Below, piece after piece: positions 1 to 8,529 of a stretch of DNA of 16,208 nucleotides. Source of the stretch: Prevotella sp. UBA2725 (GTDB lineage: Bacteria > Bacteroidota > Bacteroidia > Bacteroidales > Bacteroidaceae); NCBI GenBank assembly GCA_002353825.1, contig DEKJ01000049.1, forward strand, positions 133,455-149,662, read 5' to 3'. The notes below the pieces were generated by a model. The model saw only the letters and a program-made list of their open reading frames with translations. It was not told where the DNA came from and did no database searches. The position numbers and the translations under genes are program-made. How positions within the stretch are numbered: position 1 is the stretch's first letter; each line of letters opens with the position of its first letter.

Positions 1-350
1 TCATCGATGAAGTGCTTCTCGAACTTTGAGTTGTACTTGATACGGCTCTTGCCTCCTACTATCTGTACCTTCACTTTCTCCGGAGTGATGGAAGTTACAG
101 TGCCCTTGCCTGACATAACGAGACGGTTGCCGGCATACAGTCGGCATGTCTCGAAGTCGGCAATGGTCTTTTTCACGTCGATGCGCTGCACGTTGCCGAA
201 GATCTTGCGGTTGGCCGCGATATCCATCGGGAACGTGATATCGTAGGTATACGAGCCCGAGTCTTTGACATACTGGTTCTCATATGTAACCTTTATCTTG
301 TCGGAAGATGACGGGTAGGCCATCTTGCCGTCTAATGTGCATACTATCAT
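1..350 (-). CDS. Putative tail/baseplate-type structural protein (3' end outside window)
   Basis: An open frame starts with ATG at 350-348, three bases after the tape measure stop codon, and stays open to the window edge (116 complete codons). The protein begins MIVCTLDGKMAYPSSSDKIK and is rich in beta-prone residues, with a conserved-looking stretch SGSYTYDITFPMDI around residue 30. I recall similar N-termini in Bacteroidales phage proteins encoded just after the tape measure gene, where distal-tail or baseplate proteins usually lie, but I could not search for this. Context (directly 3' of the tape measure, almost no gap, presumably co-transcribed) supports a tail-tip role. The C-terminal part that might carry a diagnostic domain is missing, so the function is inferred from position. 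The coding call is strong, the product call weak. Confidence 0.75.
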   Translation of the reverse strand, partial: MIVCTLDGKMAYPSSSDKIKVTYENQYVKDSGSYTYDITFPMDIAANRKIFGNVQRIDVKKTIADFETCRLYAGNRLVMSGKGTVTSITPEKVKVQIVGGKSRIKYNSKFEKHFID

Positions 351-353
351 ATC

Positions 354-3300
354 TTACTTGTTTCCTTTAATCTTATCCCAGTGGCTTCGGCTGCGGTCGA
401 AGTCATCCCAGTCGGGCATTCTAACGTTGATATCGCCGTTGGCCAGCATCGTACTGAGCCGGTCGATGGTGTCCCGCGCCTGTTGCAGCGTGCCGGCAAG
501 CTCGCTGTTGTCTGTCTGTACGTTGACTGTAGGCGCAGACACCACCGTGGCACCGCCTACGCCCATGGCGCGGCTCACGTCAGTGGCGGTGAGCCGTCCG
601 ACAGTGTTGTTTCGCTGAGCCACGTCGATAAGACGGAGGGCAGGCAGCAGCTGAGGGTTGTTGACGGCATTGTGGTTGGCCACAAACTCACCCTCGTGTA
701 CCACTCCAGCCTCGCGGCGGTAGCGGTTGCCACCCGTGAAGCCACCCTCGTAGTAGCCGGCTTCCTGCGCCTGCGCTTGTTTTTTAACTGTAGCAACCTG
801 TATCATTCCTGCAGCTGTTGCTATTCCTGCTGCTATGGGAGCAAGGACATGACCAACTACAGGTATAGCTGCTGCCGAAGCATAAGCATTTAAAGCAGCT
901 ACGGCTGTTTGAGCAATTGCTTGCGCAATTTGAATTTTTACCTGCTTACGGTTGTACTTGGTTTTGATTTTCGCTATTTCCTTCTGCTTTTTCTCTTCGA
1001 GTTTCTTGCTCTTTGCCGAGTTGTTTCCGGCCTTTTCTATCATCTTGTCATACTTCTTCTCCGTGACCGTTACCTCGTAGTCTGACTGTGCTGAGTAGTA
1101 CGACGACATGGCCGACATAATTGGTGAGATGGCATCGTAGGCAGCCTGCATCTTCGCGGATAGGCCATTGCACATATCAGCGGTAGCCTGCGACATGGCG
1201 GCCATAGCCTCTTGATGGGACACAACGCCCTGTTGTTCCATCTTCTTGATGTTGGCCAGCGTCGAGGCATAGATTGTCACGTCTGATGTATAATAGTCGC
1301 CCACTCCGGTACCCGTAGGATGGTCGTTCTCATAGTCTGCCTTGGCGTTGTTCGAGGCCGTTTTGTAGGCCGTGTCGGCGTTGCGCTTGAACTGCTCACC
1401 CTTGGAGTTATAGAGGTTCTGTTCCGACCTCTGTTCGGCATAGTAAAGAACCAACTGCTGGCGCATTACCTGGAACTCTTTCTCCGCCTTCAGCTTTTCC
1501 TCTGTTCCGTCCTTGTATTTGGCCAGTTCTATCTTGGCAATCTTATCAAGTCCGTCGATAGCCAACTTTTCCTGAGTTGCAAGATCCTGTCTGCCGAACT
1601 GCTCCCTATATTGATTGAGTCTTTCCTGATGCTTTTGCTCTCGCTGAATTCGATGCTGATTGTCATTCTCTTCGAGTTCATCGCGCAGATCAAACCATTC
1701 CTCGCTTCCTATTTTGGCCAGTACTATTCGTTTCTTGATGTAGTCCTGTTGGTTGTAGAAGAGACGTTCATCCCGTGCATCCTCGTCCATATACAAGGAA
1801 CTGCCTTTTGTTGTATATTCAAGATAAATTTTCTGTTCCTCTTTTTTGTAGTCGGATTCCACATTGCGCTTCCTTAGTTTATCAATTGCTTCGACTTTCT
1901 CCCGTGTGGCATCTTCTTCCTTGGTCTGAAGATCTTTATATTCACTACTCTCCTTGTCCCAAATCTTCATCCGTTTGTCAAGACCCTCTTTTTCTATTTT
2001 CTCACGCTGTTTGATAAAATCTTCCCTTGATATCTCATTGAGCGCATAAGAGTTTAACAATTTTGCAAGATGAAGGTCAGTCTCCGCCTCTATCTGCTTA
2101 TCCTCTGCTTTCTTTGCTTTCAGTGCCGCCGCAGCTCTACGTTTTTCCTCAGCTTCACGTTTCTTTCTTTCGGCCTCAATCTTCTTTTGTTGCTTGGGGT
2201 CAACATAAGAATTTCCGCCTCCGCCTGCATCCGGATCCGGCCTGTTATTACCGCCAGAGCCTTTTACTGCATCTTTCTGAAGTTCATTACCGTAGCTGTC
2301 CGTAATCGCATTGATTTGCGTTTTTACACTTTCCAATTCGAGTTTAGCAGAGTTGAGCCTCCGTCTTGCCTGATCAACAAGATCCTGTGTGGTGTTTCCT
2401 ACTATACCCCATGATGTGGTGTAAGTCATACCACTGCCTGCATTTAACGCGTTTTCCAAAGCCTTCTGCGCCTGGTCAACGGCAATCTGGGCCTCTGCCT
2501 TTTGTTTTCCAAGCTGTCGAAGCATATCTTTGGCCCCCTCAAGCTCGTATTTACGTTGAAGCTGTTTATTGTAGTCTTTCAGTGCTTTTTCATTTGCCCT
2601 GTATCTTTTAGTCTCAGCGTCCAATTTAGCGTTATAACCTGGTATGATATTATTAAGCTCCTTGATTGCTTTTTGTCTGTCATCCATAGAAAGCTTATCA
2701 TTCTTTGCCGCTTTAACGAGCAAATCAATCTTACTCTTCTCCTCCTGCATATTGACCATTGCATCATTCCTTATCTTGGTCAGGTTCTTCTCTGCCTGTG
2801 TCAAAGCGTCAGTCTTTCTTGTCAAGTCGATGATTACTCCGACAACAGTGACAGCCACAAGTGCCAGCGCAGCGTATGGATTAGTCTTAATAATTTTCCA
2901 TAGGTTCTTAAAACCAGGAACAAGTTTCTCATTCCACAAAGCTATTAGCTTAGTAACAATAAGGTCTTTTTCCTTAGCTATCGTCAATATCGTGATGGCG
3001 ATGGTCAACAGTGCAAGCGTAGAGCGGAATCTGACTACGAAACTCATTATGCCTTCCAGCGTCTTTATCAGAAGGCTTCCTAACGTGACAGCCATGCTTG
3101 CCACAGGCATGAGCTTTTGACCAAGCTCTATTGTCAGGTCGTTGAACTTCTTTTTTGCTTTATCAAGTTCTGCATTGACGGTAGAATTATTGGTGTTGAA
3201 CTCATTCAGCACTGAGGTTCCAGCCTCGTAGGCTTTCGTTGCAGTATTCTGTGCAGCTCTTACCTGGTCAAGGTGTGTGGCCACGGATGACAACACGCCC

Positions 3301-4997
3301 ACGGCACGGGTGCCGTCGAGGTTCATACTCTCGAACATGGGTGCCATCTCAGCGAAGCCACCTTTGTTCTGCATACTCTGCATGAACTCCAGCAGCGCGC
3401 CATTGGCATTCTCCTTGAGGAGCTTCGTGAATTTCTGCACCTCTATACCGGCTATGTTGGCAAACTTCGCCGGGTCTTGGTACATCTTGGTGATGAGCTG
3501 TGAGAACACAGTCGAAGCCGTAGCCTCTTCCTGCATGTTCTGGTCAAGGGCCGAGGCGAGGCCCATGATTTGCGCCTGCGTCATGCCGGCCTGTCTGCCC
3601 ACACCGGCAAGGTCGGCGGTAAAATCGACGATATATCCTGCATTGGCCGACGAGCTTTGTGCCAACTCGTTGATGGCGGAACCTGTTGAGAGCATGGCTT
3701 GCTTCAATCCGAGACGGCCTTCCTCACCGAAGACATTGGCAAGTTTACCTATCTTATCGACAGCACCCTTACCAAGGTCGTCGCCAAGAGCCACATTAAT
3801 TTTGTCCGCGGCTTCGACAAAGTCTTCGATATCCTTTTTAGATTGTTTGCCAAGTCGTCCTGCGGCACCAGCCAGTTCGTTGAGCTGTTCACGACTGGTC
3901 CGAGTGTTCATCTTCTTGAAGTCCTCGTTCATCAACCGCACCTGTTCATCTGTCTGATTTGTATATTTGCGAACATTGGCCATTGTGTCCTCCATCTCAG
4001 CATAAGCTGTAGTAGCCTTACGGATGGTGACGGTAAGGCCGGTAAGGGCACCAATAGCTTGTGTAAAGAAACCCCAATTGGTATTGAAGAACCCGGAGAT
4101 TTTCGACCAGATGCCGCGGGTGTCTTTTGACTTATTGTTGACTATTTCCAACTGGTTGTTAAGTTGCTTGGCCTGGTGTGTGAGCGTCTTGAATTCTTCA
4201 GAGTCTTGCCTCGTGTATTTCAGCCGCTGTTCCACAAGGTCTTTGGCCATCTCCAACTCGCGGATGGAAGATTTGGTCAGATTGTTCATCGTCTGACCAA
4301 TCATTTGGCTTTCTTTGTTTATCTCAGCAGAAGATTTCTGGCAGTTTCTCAACTCGATATCATATTGATCGACAAGCGAGTTGATTTGCTGCTGTTCTGC
4401 CTTGATTTGCGCTATTCTGTTCTGAACCTTTTTCAGATTCTCTTCCTGGCTCTTGTACTTCCACGAAGACGGGTCGGCGTTGTTCATACTCTTCTGTATG
4501 GCATCCCGGGCTGTGGTCAGGTCTTTGAGCGATGATGTGTTGATATTGCCCAATACCTTGGCCACGAGTTGCGAGTTGTTCATCAGCTCACGCATCTCTT
4601 TCGCCGTGAGCTTGGTGGCATCGGTCATGCCGCTTATCCTGAACTTGCACTGCTCTAAGAACTCTTCCAACTTTTGATAGTCCTTCGGGTCGGTAGTGTC
4701 ATTCATTAATTTTTTCAGCTGTTTTACCGCATCTCTCACTTCTCCAACACTGGCCGTTCCCATGTTGGAGAGTGTGCTGATAGTCTTGCTGACCGTTGAT
4801 TCGTATGCCTTGGCAGCTGCCTTTGCCTGTCTTAGATTTATGGATTCTTCCTTCGACCAGCTGCCGTTGCCTTTAAGGGCATCGTCCTTTTTCTTCTTGA
4901 GGTCTTCCACCTGTTTCTTCAACTTCAGCAGCTCATCCTGAGCCTGCTTTGCATTGAGAGAAACAACGGTCTTGAATTCTTGTGTATTACTTGCCAT
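354..4997 (-). CDS. Phage tail tape measure protein, TP901 type
   Basis: This 1547-aa protein should set tail length and occupy the tail lumen. I start it at ATG 4995-4997 (MASNTQEF); the frame is open further upstream, but that part lies inside a terminator hairpin. Residues 1-300 are charged, heptad-like coiled coil. Around 340-570 is the TP901-type core, including GLASALDQNMQEEATASTVF. Hydrophobic segments lie near 655-677 and 705-725, a long charged helical region follows to about 1130, and an Ala-rich hydrophobic segment lies near 1355-1400. The C-terminus has GGFTGGNRYRREAGVVHEGEFV, a Gly-rich plus VVHxGEFV motif common in Bacteroidales tape measures. I see no lytic domain. At about 0.15 nm per residue the tail would be roughly 230 nm, fitting a long-tailed phage. 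It probably has its own promoter at 5028-5058 and is followed at 3 nt by the next tail gene. Confidence 0.95.
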   Translation of the reverse strand: MASNTQEFKTVVSLNAKQAQDELLKLKKQVEDLKKKKDDALKGNGSWSKEESINLRQAKAAAKAYESTVSKTISTLSNMGTASVGEVRDAVKQLKKLMNDTTDPKDYQKLEEFLEQCKFRISGMTDATKLTAKEMRELMNNSQLVAKVLGNINTSSLKDLTTARDAIQKSMNNADPSSWKYKSQEENLKKVQNRIAQIKAEQQQINSLVDQYDIELRNCQKSSAEINKESQMIGQTMNNLTKSSIRELEMAKDLVEQRLKYTRQDSEEFKTLTHQAKQLNNQLEIVNNKSKDTRGIWSKISGFFNTNWGFFTQAIGALTGLTVTIRKATTAYAEMEDTMANVRKYTNQTDEQVRLMNEDFKKMNTRTSREQLNELAGAAGRLGKQSKKDIEDFVEAADKINVALGDDLGKGAVDKIGKLANVFGEEGRLGLKQAMLSTGSAINELAQSSSANAGYIVDFTADLAGVGRQAGMTQAQIMGLASALDQNMQEEATASTVFSQLITKMYQDPAKFANIAGIEVQKFTKLLKENANGALLEFMQSMQNKGGFAEMAPMFESMNLDGTRAVGVLSSVATHLDQVRAAQNTATKAYEAGTSVLNEFNTNNSTVNAELDKAKKKFNDLTIELGQKLMPVASMAVTLGSLLIKTLEGIMSFVVRFRSTLALLTIAITILTIAKEKDLIVTKLIALWNEKLVPGFKNLWKIIKTNPYAALALVAVTVVGVIIDLTRKTDALTQAEKNLTKIRNDAMVNMQEEKSKIDLLVKAAKNDKLSMDDRQKAIKELNNIIPGYNAKLDAETKRYRANEKALKDYNKQLQRKYELEGAKDMLRQLGKQKAEAQIAVDQAQKALENALNAGSGMTYTTSWGIVGNTTQDLVDQARRRLNSAKLELESVKTQINAITDSYGNELQKDAVKGSGGNNRPDPDAGGGGNSYVDPKQQKKIEAERKKREAEEKRRAAAALKAKKAEDKQIEAETDLHLAKLLNSYALNEISREDFIKQREKIEKEGLDKRMKIWDKESSEYKDLQTKEEDATREKVEAIDKLRKRNVESDYKKEEQKIYLEYTTKGSSLYMDEDARDERLFYNQQDYIKKRIVLAKIGSEEWFDLRDELEENDNQHRIQREQKHQERLNQYREQFGRQDLATQEKLAIDGLDKIAKIELAKYKDGTEEKLKAEKEFQVMRQQLVLYYAEQRSEQNLYNSKGEQFKRNADTAYKTASNNAKADYENDHPTGTGVGDYYTSDVTIYASTLANIKKMEQQGVVSHQEAMAAMSQATADMCNGLSAKMQAAYDAISPIMSAMSSYYSAQSDYEVTVTEKKYDKMIEKAGNNSAKSKKLEEKKQKEIAKIKTKYNRKQVKIQIAQAIAQTAVAALNAYASAAAIPVVGHVLAPIAAGIATAAGMIQVATVKKQAQAQEAGYYEGGFTGGNRYRREAGVVHEGEFVANHNAVNNPQLLPALRLIDVAQRNNTVGRLTATDVSRAMGVGGATVVSAPTVNVQTDNSELAGTLQQARDTIDRLSTMLANGDINVRMPDWDDFDRSRSHWDKIKGNK

Positions 4998-5039
4998 AAA
5001 AAAAAGAGTGCTAACTTGATTTTTCTTCAAAGTTAGCAC
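4998..5039 (-). terminator. Intrinsic terminator hairpin immediately before the tape measure start codon
   Basis: On the minus strand a perfect 10-bp stem (GTGCTAACTT pairing with AAGTTAGCAC; plus-strand arms 5008-5017 and 5030-5039) with a 12-nt loop is followed two bases later by eight T (4998-5005), directly adjoining the ATG at 4997. This is a textbook intrinsic terminator. It would end transcripts coming from the 100-aa gene. RNA initiated at the overlapping promoter (5028-5058) would start inside the loop and lack the left part of the stem, so it would escape termination. Confidence 0.8.
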
Positions 5040-5058
5040 CCTTTAGGTATATCGAAAA
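5028..5058 (-). promoter_or_regulatory. Bacteroidetes-type promoter for the tape measure gene
   Basis: On the minus strand TAACTTTG (5035-5028) fits the -7 consensus TAnnTTTG. Nineteen bases upstream lies TTTT (5058-5055), three of four matches to the -33 TTTG. The expected start of transcription is near 5021, giving a leader of about 25 nt before ATG 4997. The -7 box lies within the 5' arm of the terminator hairpin as transcribed. Such short boxes can arise by chance, but the placement is sensible. Confidence 0.5.
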
Positions 5059-5065
5059 ATACGCT

Positions 5066-5368
5066 TTACAGTCCTTCCTCATCCCATTTCTTGACCTTAG
5101 CCCGGAGTTCTGCTTCATCCAATGGCCCGTCTCCACCTCTTCTCTTGATTGCATCCACCCTTTCGAGCCTGTCTCGTTCCATCTGCCGCCACTGGGCGGC
5201 ACTGTACTCTTCGAGCGTATCGTAAGTCTTGCCGTGAAACACATACTTCCCGTTCTTCATCGGGAAGCCACCATTGCTTGTCGAGCCACCAAAGACTGAT
5301 TTACCAGCCTTGTAGGCTGCGGTAGAACCGTAAACGGCTGCTGCGGAAAGAAGAAGTTCGAATAACAT
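5066..5368 (-). CDS. Small protein with hydrophobic N-terminus, upstream of tape measure
   Basis: This 100-aa protein is not recognised. The ATG at 5366-5368 sits 22 nt after a well-formed -7 box, which supports the start. Residues 1-22 (MLFELLLSAAAVYGSTAAYK) form a hydrophobic helix that could be a membrane anchor or amphipathic segment. The middle holds a short aromatic stretch (GKYVFHGKTYDTLEEYSAAQW), and residues 58-100 are highly charged and helical. It lies between a 284-aa protein and the tape measure, where tail assembly chaperones are often found, but it does not resemble one that I know. It appears to be transcribed alone: promoter at 5391-5422 in front, terminator at 4998-5039 behind. 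Confidence 0.7.
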   Translation of the reverse strand: MLFELLLSAAAVYGSTAAYKAGKSVFGGSTSNGGFPMKNGKYVFHGKTYDTLEEYSAAQWRQMERDRLERVDAIKRRGGDGPLDEAELRAKVKKWDEEGL

Positions 5369-5390
5369 AGCTTTTCGTTTTTATCTATCG

Positions 5391-5444
5391 CAAATATACG
5401 AAGAATATTTGAATTATACAAATTTTCATTGCAGTATTTGCAAT
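5391..5444 (-). promoter_or_regulatory. Promoter with upstream inverted repeat, for the 100-aa gene
   Basis: On the minus strand TATATTTG (5398-5391) matches TAnnTTTG exactly, and TTTG (5422-5419) lies 20 nt upstream. Expected transcription start is near 5384, 16 nt before ATG 5368. Just upstream of the -33 box is a perfect 6-bp inverted repeat, ATTGCA-N5-TGCAAT (5428-5444), which could be an operator or a weak hairpin at the 3' end of the preceding transcript. The surrounding 87-nt gap is AT-rich, unlike the flanking genes. Confidence 0.65.
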
Positions 5445-5455
5445 AAAAACGGCAA

Positions 5456-6310
5456 TCAATTCTTGCTGCGTATCTTTTCCAGTTCCCGAGCCTCTATCGC
5501 CTTGGCGTCCAGCTCGGTGAGAGCGCGCCAGCAGTCAAGGGCAAGGACTGCGGCTTCTTTCGTCGGGTCGCCATCGGTGAGGGCACGGAGCTGTATATTA
5601 TACTGTTCCTCTATCTGCCTGCCCGTAACGGTGAAGTCGCCATCCTCAGCATCGACCTTCTGGAAGAAGTTGGGAAAATGGTCGAAGATGACTTTCTTCA
5701 CATGGCTGTACCAAAGGAACGTCCCCAACCGCTCTTCGGGCTTCAATACCATCTCTGTGTCGTTTATGAGTTTGCCGCGTTCCTGACCGGGATGAAGGCC
5801 GTTGCCATCGACATAGAGCCAGCAGGCGAGGTTGTCCAGCATCTCGTCGTCTTTCGTGCCCAGGTATATTTGGTAATATTTCTCGGCCATGAGGTAATCG
5901 CCGAACGACACCTCGTGGAGTAAGGGGTCGACCGCCACGAGGCCACAGACCGCATCCAACCTACAGTCCATGTCCTCGTACGTGTCGATAAAGTCAAACT
6001 GATGGATGAAGCTATGCATCTGCCAGCCCTGCAGATACACGACTTGTCTTTTCCCATTAACAGTGATATAGCATTTCCAACCGAATCGTGTCCGTTTCTG
6101 AATTTCCAGGCCGCAGAACCTGACGAACATCATCGTCTTTATCGCTGTCCTATCAGCATACATCGTCAACAGCTTCAGCACATAACGCAGCTGCTCCTGG
6201 CTCATCTCCCGCCACGACGTGGGCGCGGTGAGGTTGATGGTCACCGTGCGGCTCTTCTTATCCGTTGAAGACGTAGCCTGCGCTGTCCTTGCTGTTCTGG
6301 TATGGCTCAT
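5456..6310 (-). CDS. Virion assembly protein of unknown family, possible tail assembly chaperone analogue
   Basis: This 284-aa protein is not recognised with confidence. It starts at ATG 6308-6310 and overlaps the end of the upstream connector-like gene by 53 nt, implying translational coupling. The N-terminal 20 residues are Ser/Thr/Arg-rich and probably disordered; after that the protein looks compact and globular, with conserved-looking segments such as SWREMSQEQLRYVLKLL (about 32-48), GWQMHSFIHQFDFIDTYEDM (about 96-115) and GTFLWYSHVKKVIFDHFPNF (about 203-222). There is no TM segment or signal peptide. It is the last gene of the portal operon and precedes the tape measure gene by one small gene, the slot normally taken by tail assembly chaperones. 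I see no -1 frameshift product typical of lambda G/GT. The chaperone idea is positional only. Confidence 0.75.
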   Translation of the reverse strand: MSHTRTARTAQATSSTDKKSRTVTINLTAPTSWREMSQEQLRYVLKLLTMYADRTAIKTMMFVRFCGLEIQKRTRFGWKCYITVNGKRQVVYLQGWQMHSFIHQFDFIDTYEDMDCRLDAVCGLVAVDPLLHEVSFGDYLMAEKYYQIYLGTKDDEMLDNLACWLYVDGNGLHPGQERGKLINDTEMVLKPEERLGTFLWYSHVKKVIFDHFPNFFQKVDAEDGDFTVTGRQIEEQYNIQLRALTDGDPTKEAAVLALDCWRALTELDAKAIEARELEKIRSKN

Positions 6311-7094
6311 AGTGTCTTACTTTATAGGCGATGCTCTCGCGGTAGAGTTTGAAAGTTTCTTTGTTGTCGTCGCTGTCGAGGATGCGCATCAGCCGGCGAT
6401 AAACTGGCTGTTTGAGCGCCGGCAGGCAGCTTGCGCAGGTGTCGGTGAACTTCACGATGAGACTCATCATCTCGCGGTAGGGCTCCAGCCTATTGGGGTC
6501 GCCACGGCGGAAGGCATCGAGGATGTCGTCCATCTGGCGGTCGCCCATCTTCGTGCGCAGGATCTCATCGGCATCCTCGATAGTCCGCTGGTAGCCATCC
6601 CAGTCGGTGGCAGAGGCGTTCTGGTGGGTCACAAAAAAGAAGGTGTATTCATCATAGAGATGGTCGATGAAGTGGCGGGCCTGCTCAGTGGCTCCCCAGT
6701 TCTCACTGCGCAGGAGGTTGAGCGTCATGGCCAATGTCTTGTGATACTGGGTGCGCAGCTCCCCTTCCAGGGCATCGACGCGCTGCTTGCTCGCCGGTGC
6801 GAGGTTGTCGTTGCTCACTACGCCGAAGCCGGTAGGGGTGAGCACGAGGTCGAGCTGTCGCAGCACACTGAGGAAAGCCGACAGGCACACGAGCTGCTTG
6901 TACCAGTTGACGAGTGTCGAACCCTCGCCAAGCTCTTCCATGCGCTGCATGCCGGCCACACCGAGCAGGGCATCGTTACTGAAAGACAGCTGACGGGCGA
7001 TGGCGGGCTTCACGCTCTCAAACACGCTGTCGTTGGCAGCTGCGCCCACGGGCAGCGCCTGTTCGAAATCACTCTTGGTTATTGTTATCTCCAT
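6258..7094 (-). CDS. DUF6712-like head-tail connector protein
   Basis: I choose ATG 7092-7094 (MEITITKSDFEQ, 278 aa) over a GTG eight codons upstream, because DUF6712-like proteins as I remember them begin with such a short beta strand. The order of elements fits: N-terminal ExxLP-like region, a VKPAIARQ helix, a helical core (YKQLVCLSAFLSVLRQLDLV, about 79-98) and then the LTPTGFGVVSNDNLAPASKQR segment (about 99-119), which I take as the family signature; an amphipathic helical C-terminal half follows. In Bacteroidales phages this family follows the portal gene and is thought to act as a head-tail connector. Here it overlaps the portal-like gene by 26 nt. The family assignment is from memory; the connector role is inference from position. 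Confidence 0.75.
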   Translation of the reverse strand: MEITITKSDFEQALPVGAAANDSVFESVKPAIARQLSFSNDALLGVAGMQRMEELGEGSTLVNWYKQLVCLSAFLSVLRQLDLVLTPTGFGVVSNDNLAPASKQRVDALEGELRTQYHKTLAMTLNLLRSENWGATEQARHFIDHLYDEYTFFFVTHQNASATDWDGYQRTIEDADEILRTKMGDRQMDDILDAFRRGDPNRLEPYREMMSLIVKFTDTCASCLPALKQPVYRRLMRILDSDDNKETFKLYRESIAYKVRHYEPYQNSKDSAGYVFNG

Positions 7095-8529
7095 TGTCGT
7101 TTGAGTTTGAGTTTCCACTTACTTTCTTGGCATCCTTGTTTTCGTCGAGGGTGGTGAGCATGAGCATCGGCACATCAACGGTACACCGCTCTGACCAACC
7201 GTTGAAATGCAGGATGACGTGGTAAGGCTTGGTCATCACGTCGTGATAAGGTTTCTCCAAAGCTTGTTTGAGGGTGAAAAGCTCACGCTTATCAGAGCCT
7301 GAGTTGTTCATCTGGCTCTTGCCGGGCGTGGCTCCCACGAGGTTGGGGTGCACGCCGTAGGCAAAGCAGAGGGCGTTGGCGGCCTCCTGCATGTCGTCGC
7401 TCCAGTTGCCGCCCTCTTTCTTCGAGGGGTCGTTGAGGTTGACGATGCGCACCATGCGGTTCTCCTTGCCGTTGGGGTCGATGTAGTAGCCGGTGATGAG
7501 GGCCTTGCCGGCATTCTGCACGCCGCACACGAAATCGACGATGTTTTGCCGCTCCTGCTTCTTGCGCTCCTCACGCTTGACCGGGTCATCGATGTTCTCG
7601 TTGTCACATACATTGTCCCAGTATTCCTCGTGTACCTCAATCTGTACACGCGGCGCACTGGTGTTCTTGATCATGAACCGCTTGCCGATGCCTATCAGAC
7701 GGTAGATGTCATACCACGAGTCGCGGAAGATGCTCGAATAGTAGGGCACGGGATAGTATTGGTATCCGGGGGTGGCCATACGCGAGAGGATGGCGAACTT
7801 GCGGTCCTTAGTGGGCTTGTTATGGATAAGTCCAGTGGCGGGGTCGGGACGCTTGCCCATGCGTACCTCAAGGTCGCCGAGCGGGTCCCAGTAGTCGAGC
7901 AGGGGAATGGCCTCGATGCGCTTCTCGTTGAAGTGGCCGATACGGAAGTCGCCAAAGAAGACGTGCTCTATTTTTCCCGACACGGTGGAGGGGGCGTACT
8001 CAAAACGGCAGTAGCATGCCTCCTTGTGTCGCACCTGGGCTATCTGCGAGCCGTCTCGAGTGAGGATGATGCAGGTCACGGAGAAGTTGTACATCTGCAT
8101 GTCGGTGCACTGCTCGGCAAAGCACTCCTGCAGGGAGTTCCTCAGGCAGAAGTCGCGGATGTCAGGGTCATCGACATCCTTCTTCTCTTTCCTGTCGACG
8201 AAGCGCAGCCCCTGGCCGTAGCAGCAGATGGTGTTGAACTGCTGGCACTGGGATGTGATCATGTTGTCGAGGACATACTTGCGGATGGTATCGGGGAGCA
8301 TGTCGTCGATGCCGAAGGGCACATACTGGTAGCCCTTGCCGCCGATGAAAAGGGGCTTGACGTTCACTAGCCCGTTGTCCTCATCGAAGACATCACTGCT
8401 GTCCGAGCCATACTCAGAGGCCACGGAGTTATAGGCCGACGCACGGGTCACGCCCTGGGGCATGATGCGGAAGTGCTGCACGTCTCCGCTCTGCCCGGTC
8501 TGTACGAGTTCCAAGTCTTTATTGTTCAT
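7069..8529 (-). CDS. Putative portal protein
   Basis: This 486-aa protein would form the ring at the capsid vertex through which DNA is packaged. It starts at ATG 8527-8529, overlapping the preceding stop as ATGA. Portal-like features: a central region of mixed strands (about 150-240), then a helical segment around 275-345 (RDSWYDIYRLIGIGKRFMIK followed by a charged helix), then ALCFAYGVHPNLVG with a Gly/Ser-rich NNSGSDKRELFTLKQALEKP (about 395-435). The pattern of a hydrophobic helix, a 'fGVhP.lvG' loop and an 'sgSd.re.f...' helix recurs in portal C-terminal cores. The tail after about 465 is Asn/Asp/Ser-rich and probably disordered. Context is supportive: the next gene is connector-like and tail genes follow. 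No terminase is adjacent, so it could be another large virion protein. Confidence 0.65.
   Translation of the reverse strand: MNNKDLELVQTGQSGDVQHFRIMPQGVTRASAYNSVASEYGSDSSDVFDEDNGLVNVKPLFIGGKGYQYVPFGIDDMLPDTIRKYVLDNMITSQCQQFNTICCYGQGLRFVDRKEKKDVDDPDIRDFCLRNSLQECFAEQCTDMQMYNFSVTCIILTRDGSQIAQVRHKEACYCRFEYAPSTVSGKIEHVFFGDFRIGHFNEKRIEAIPLLDYWDPLGDLEVRMGKRPDPATGLIHNKPTKDRKFAILSRMATPGYQYYPVPYYSSIFRDSWYDIYRLIGIGKRFMIKNTSAPRVQIEVHEEYWDNVCDNENIDDPVKREERKKQERQNIVDFVCGVQNAGKALITGYYIDPNGKENRMVRIVNLNDPSKKEGGNWSDDMQEAANALCFAYGVHPNLVGATPGKSQMNNSGSDKRELFTLKQALEKPYHDVMTKPYHVILHFNGWSERCTVDVPMLMLTTLDENKDAKKVSGNSNSNDNGDNNNQE

Noticed and set aside
5456..6310. Programmed frameshift in a lambda G/GT-like tail assembly chaperone
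   Set aside because: No second overlapping frame continues past the stop of the 284-aa gene; an AT-rich promoter region follows, and I see no slippery heptamer near the end.
7095..7118. GTG start eight codons upstream for the connector-like protein
   Set aside because: The extra residues are METQTQTT-like low complexity inside the portal gene's end, while the ATG at 7094 gives the N-terminus expected for the family.
6219..8370. Long plus-strand open frames (for example 6219-7157 and 7348-8370) opposite the connector-like and portal-like genes
   Set aside because: They are antisense to well-formed minus-strand genes, have low-complexity Val/Ala/Gly/His-rich translations, and arise because GC-rich codons lack stops on the opposite strand.
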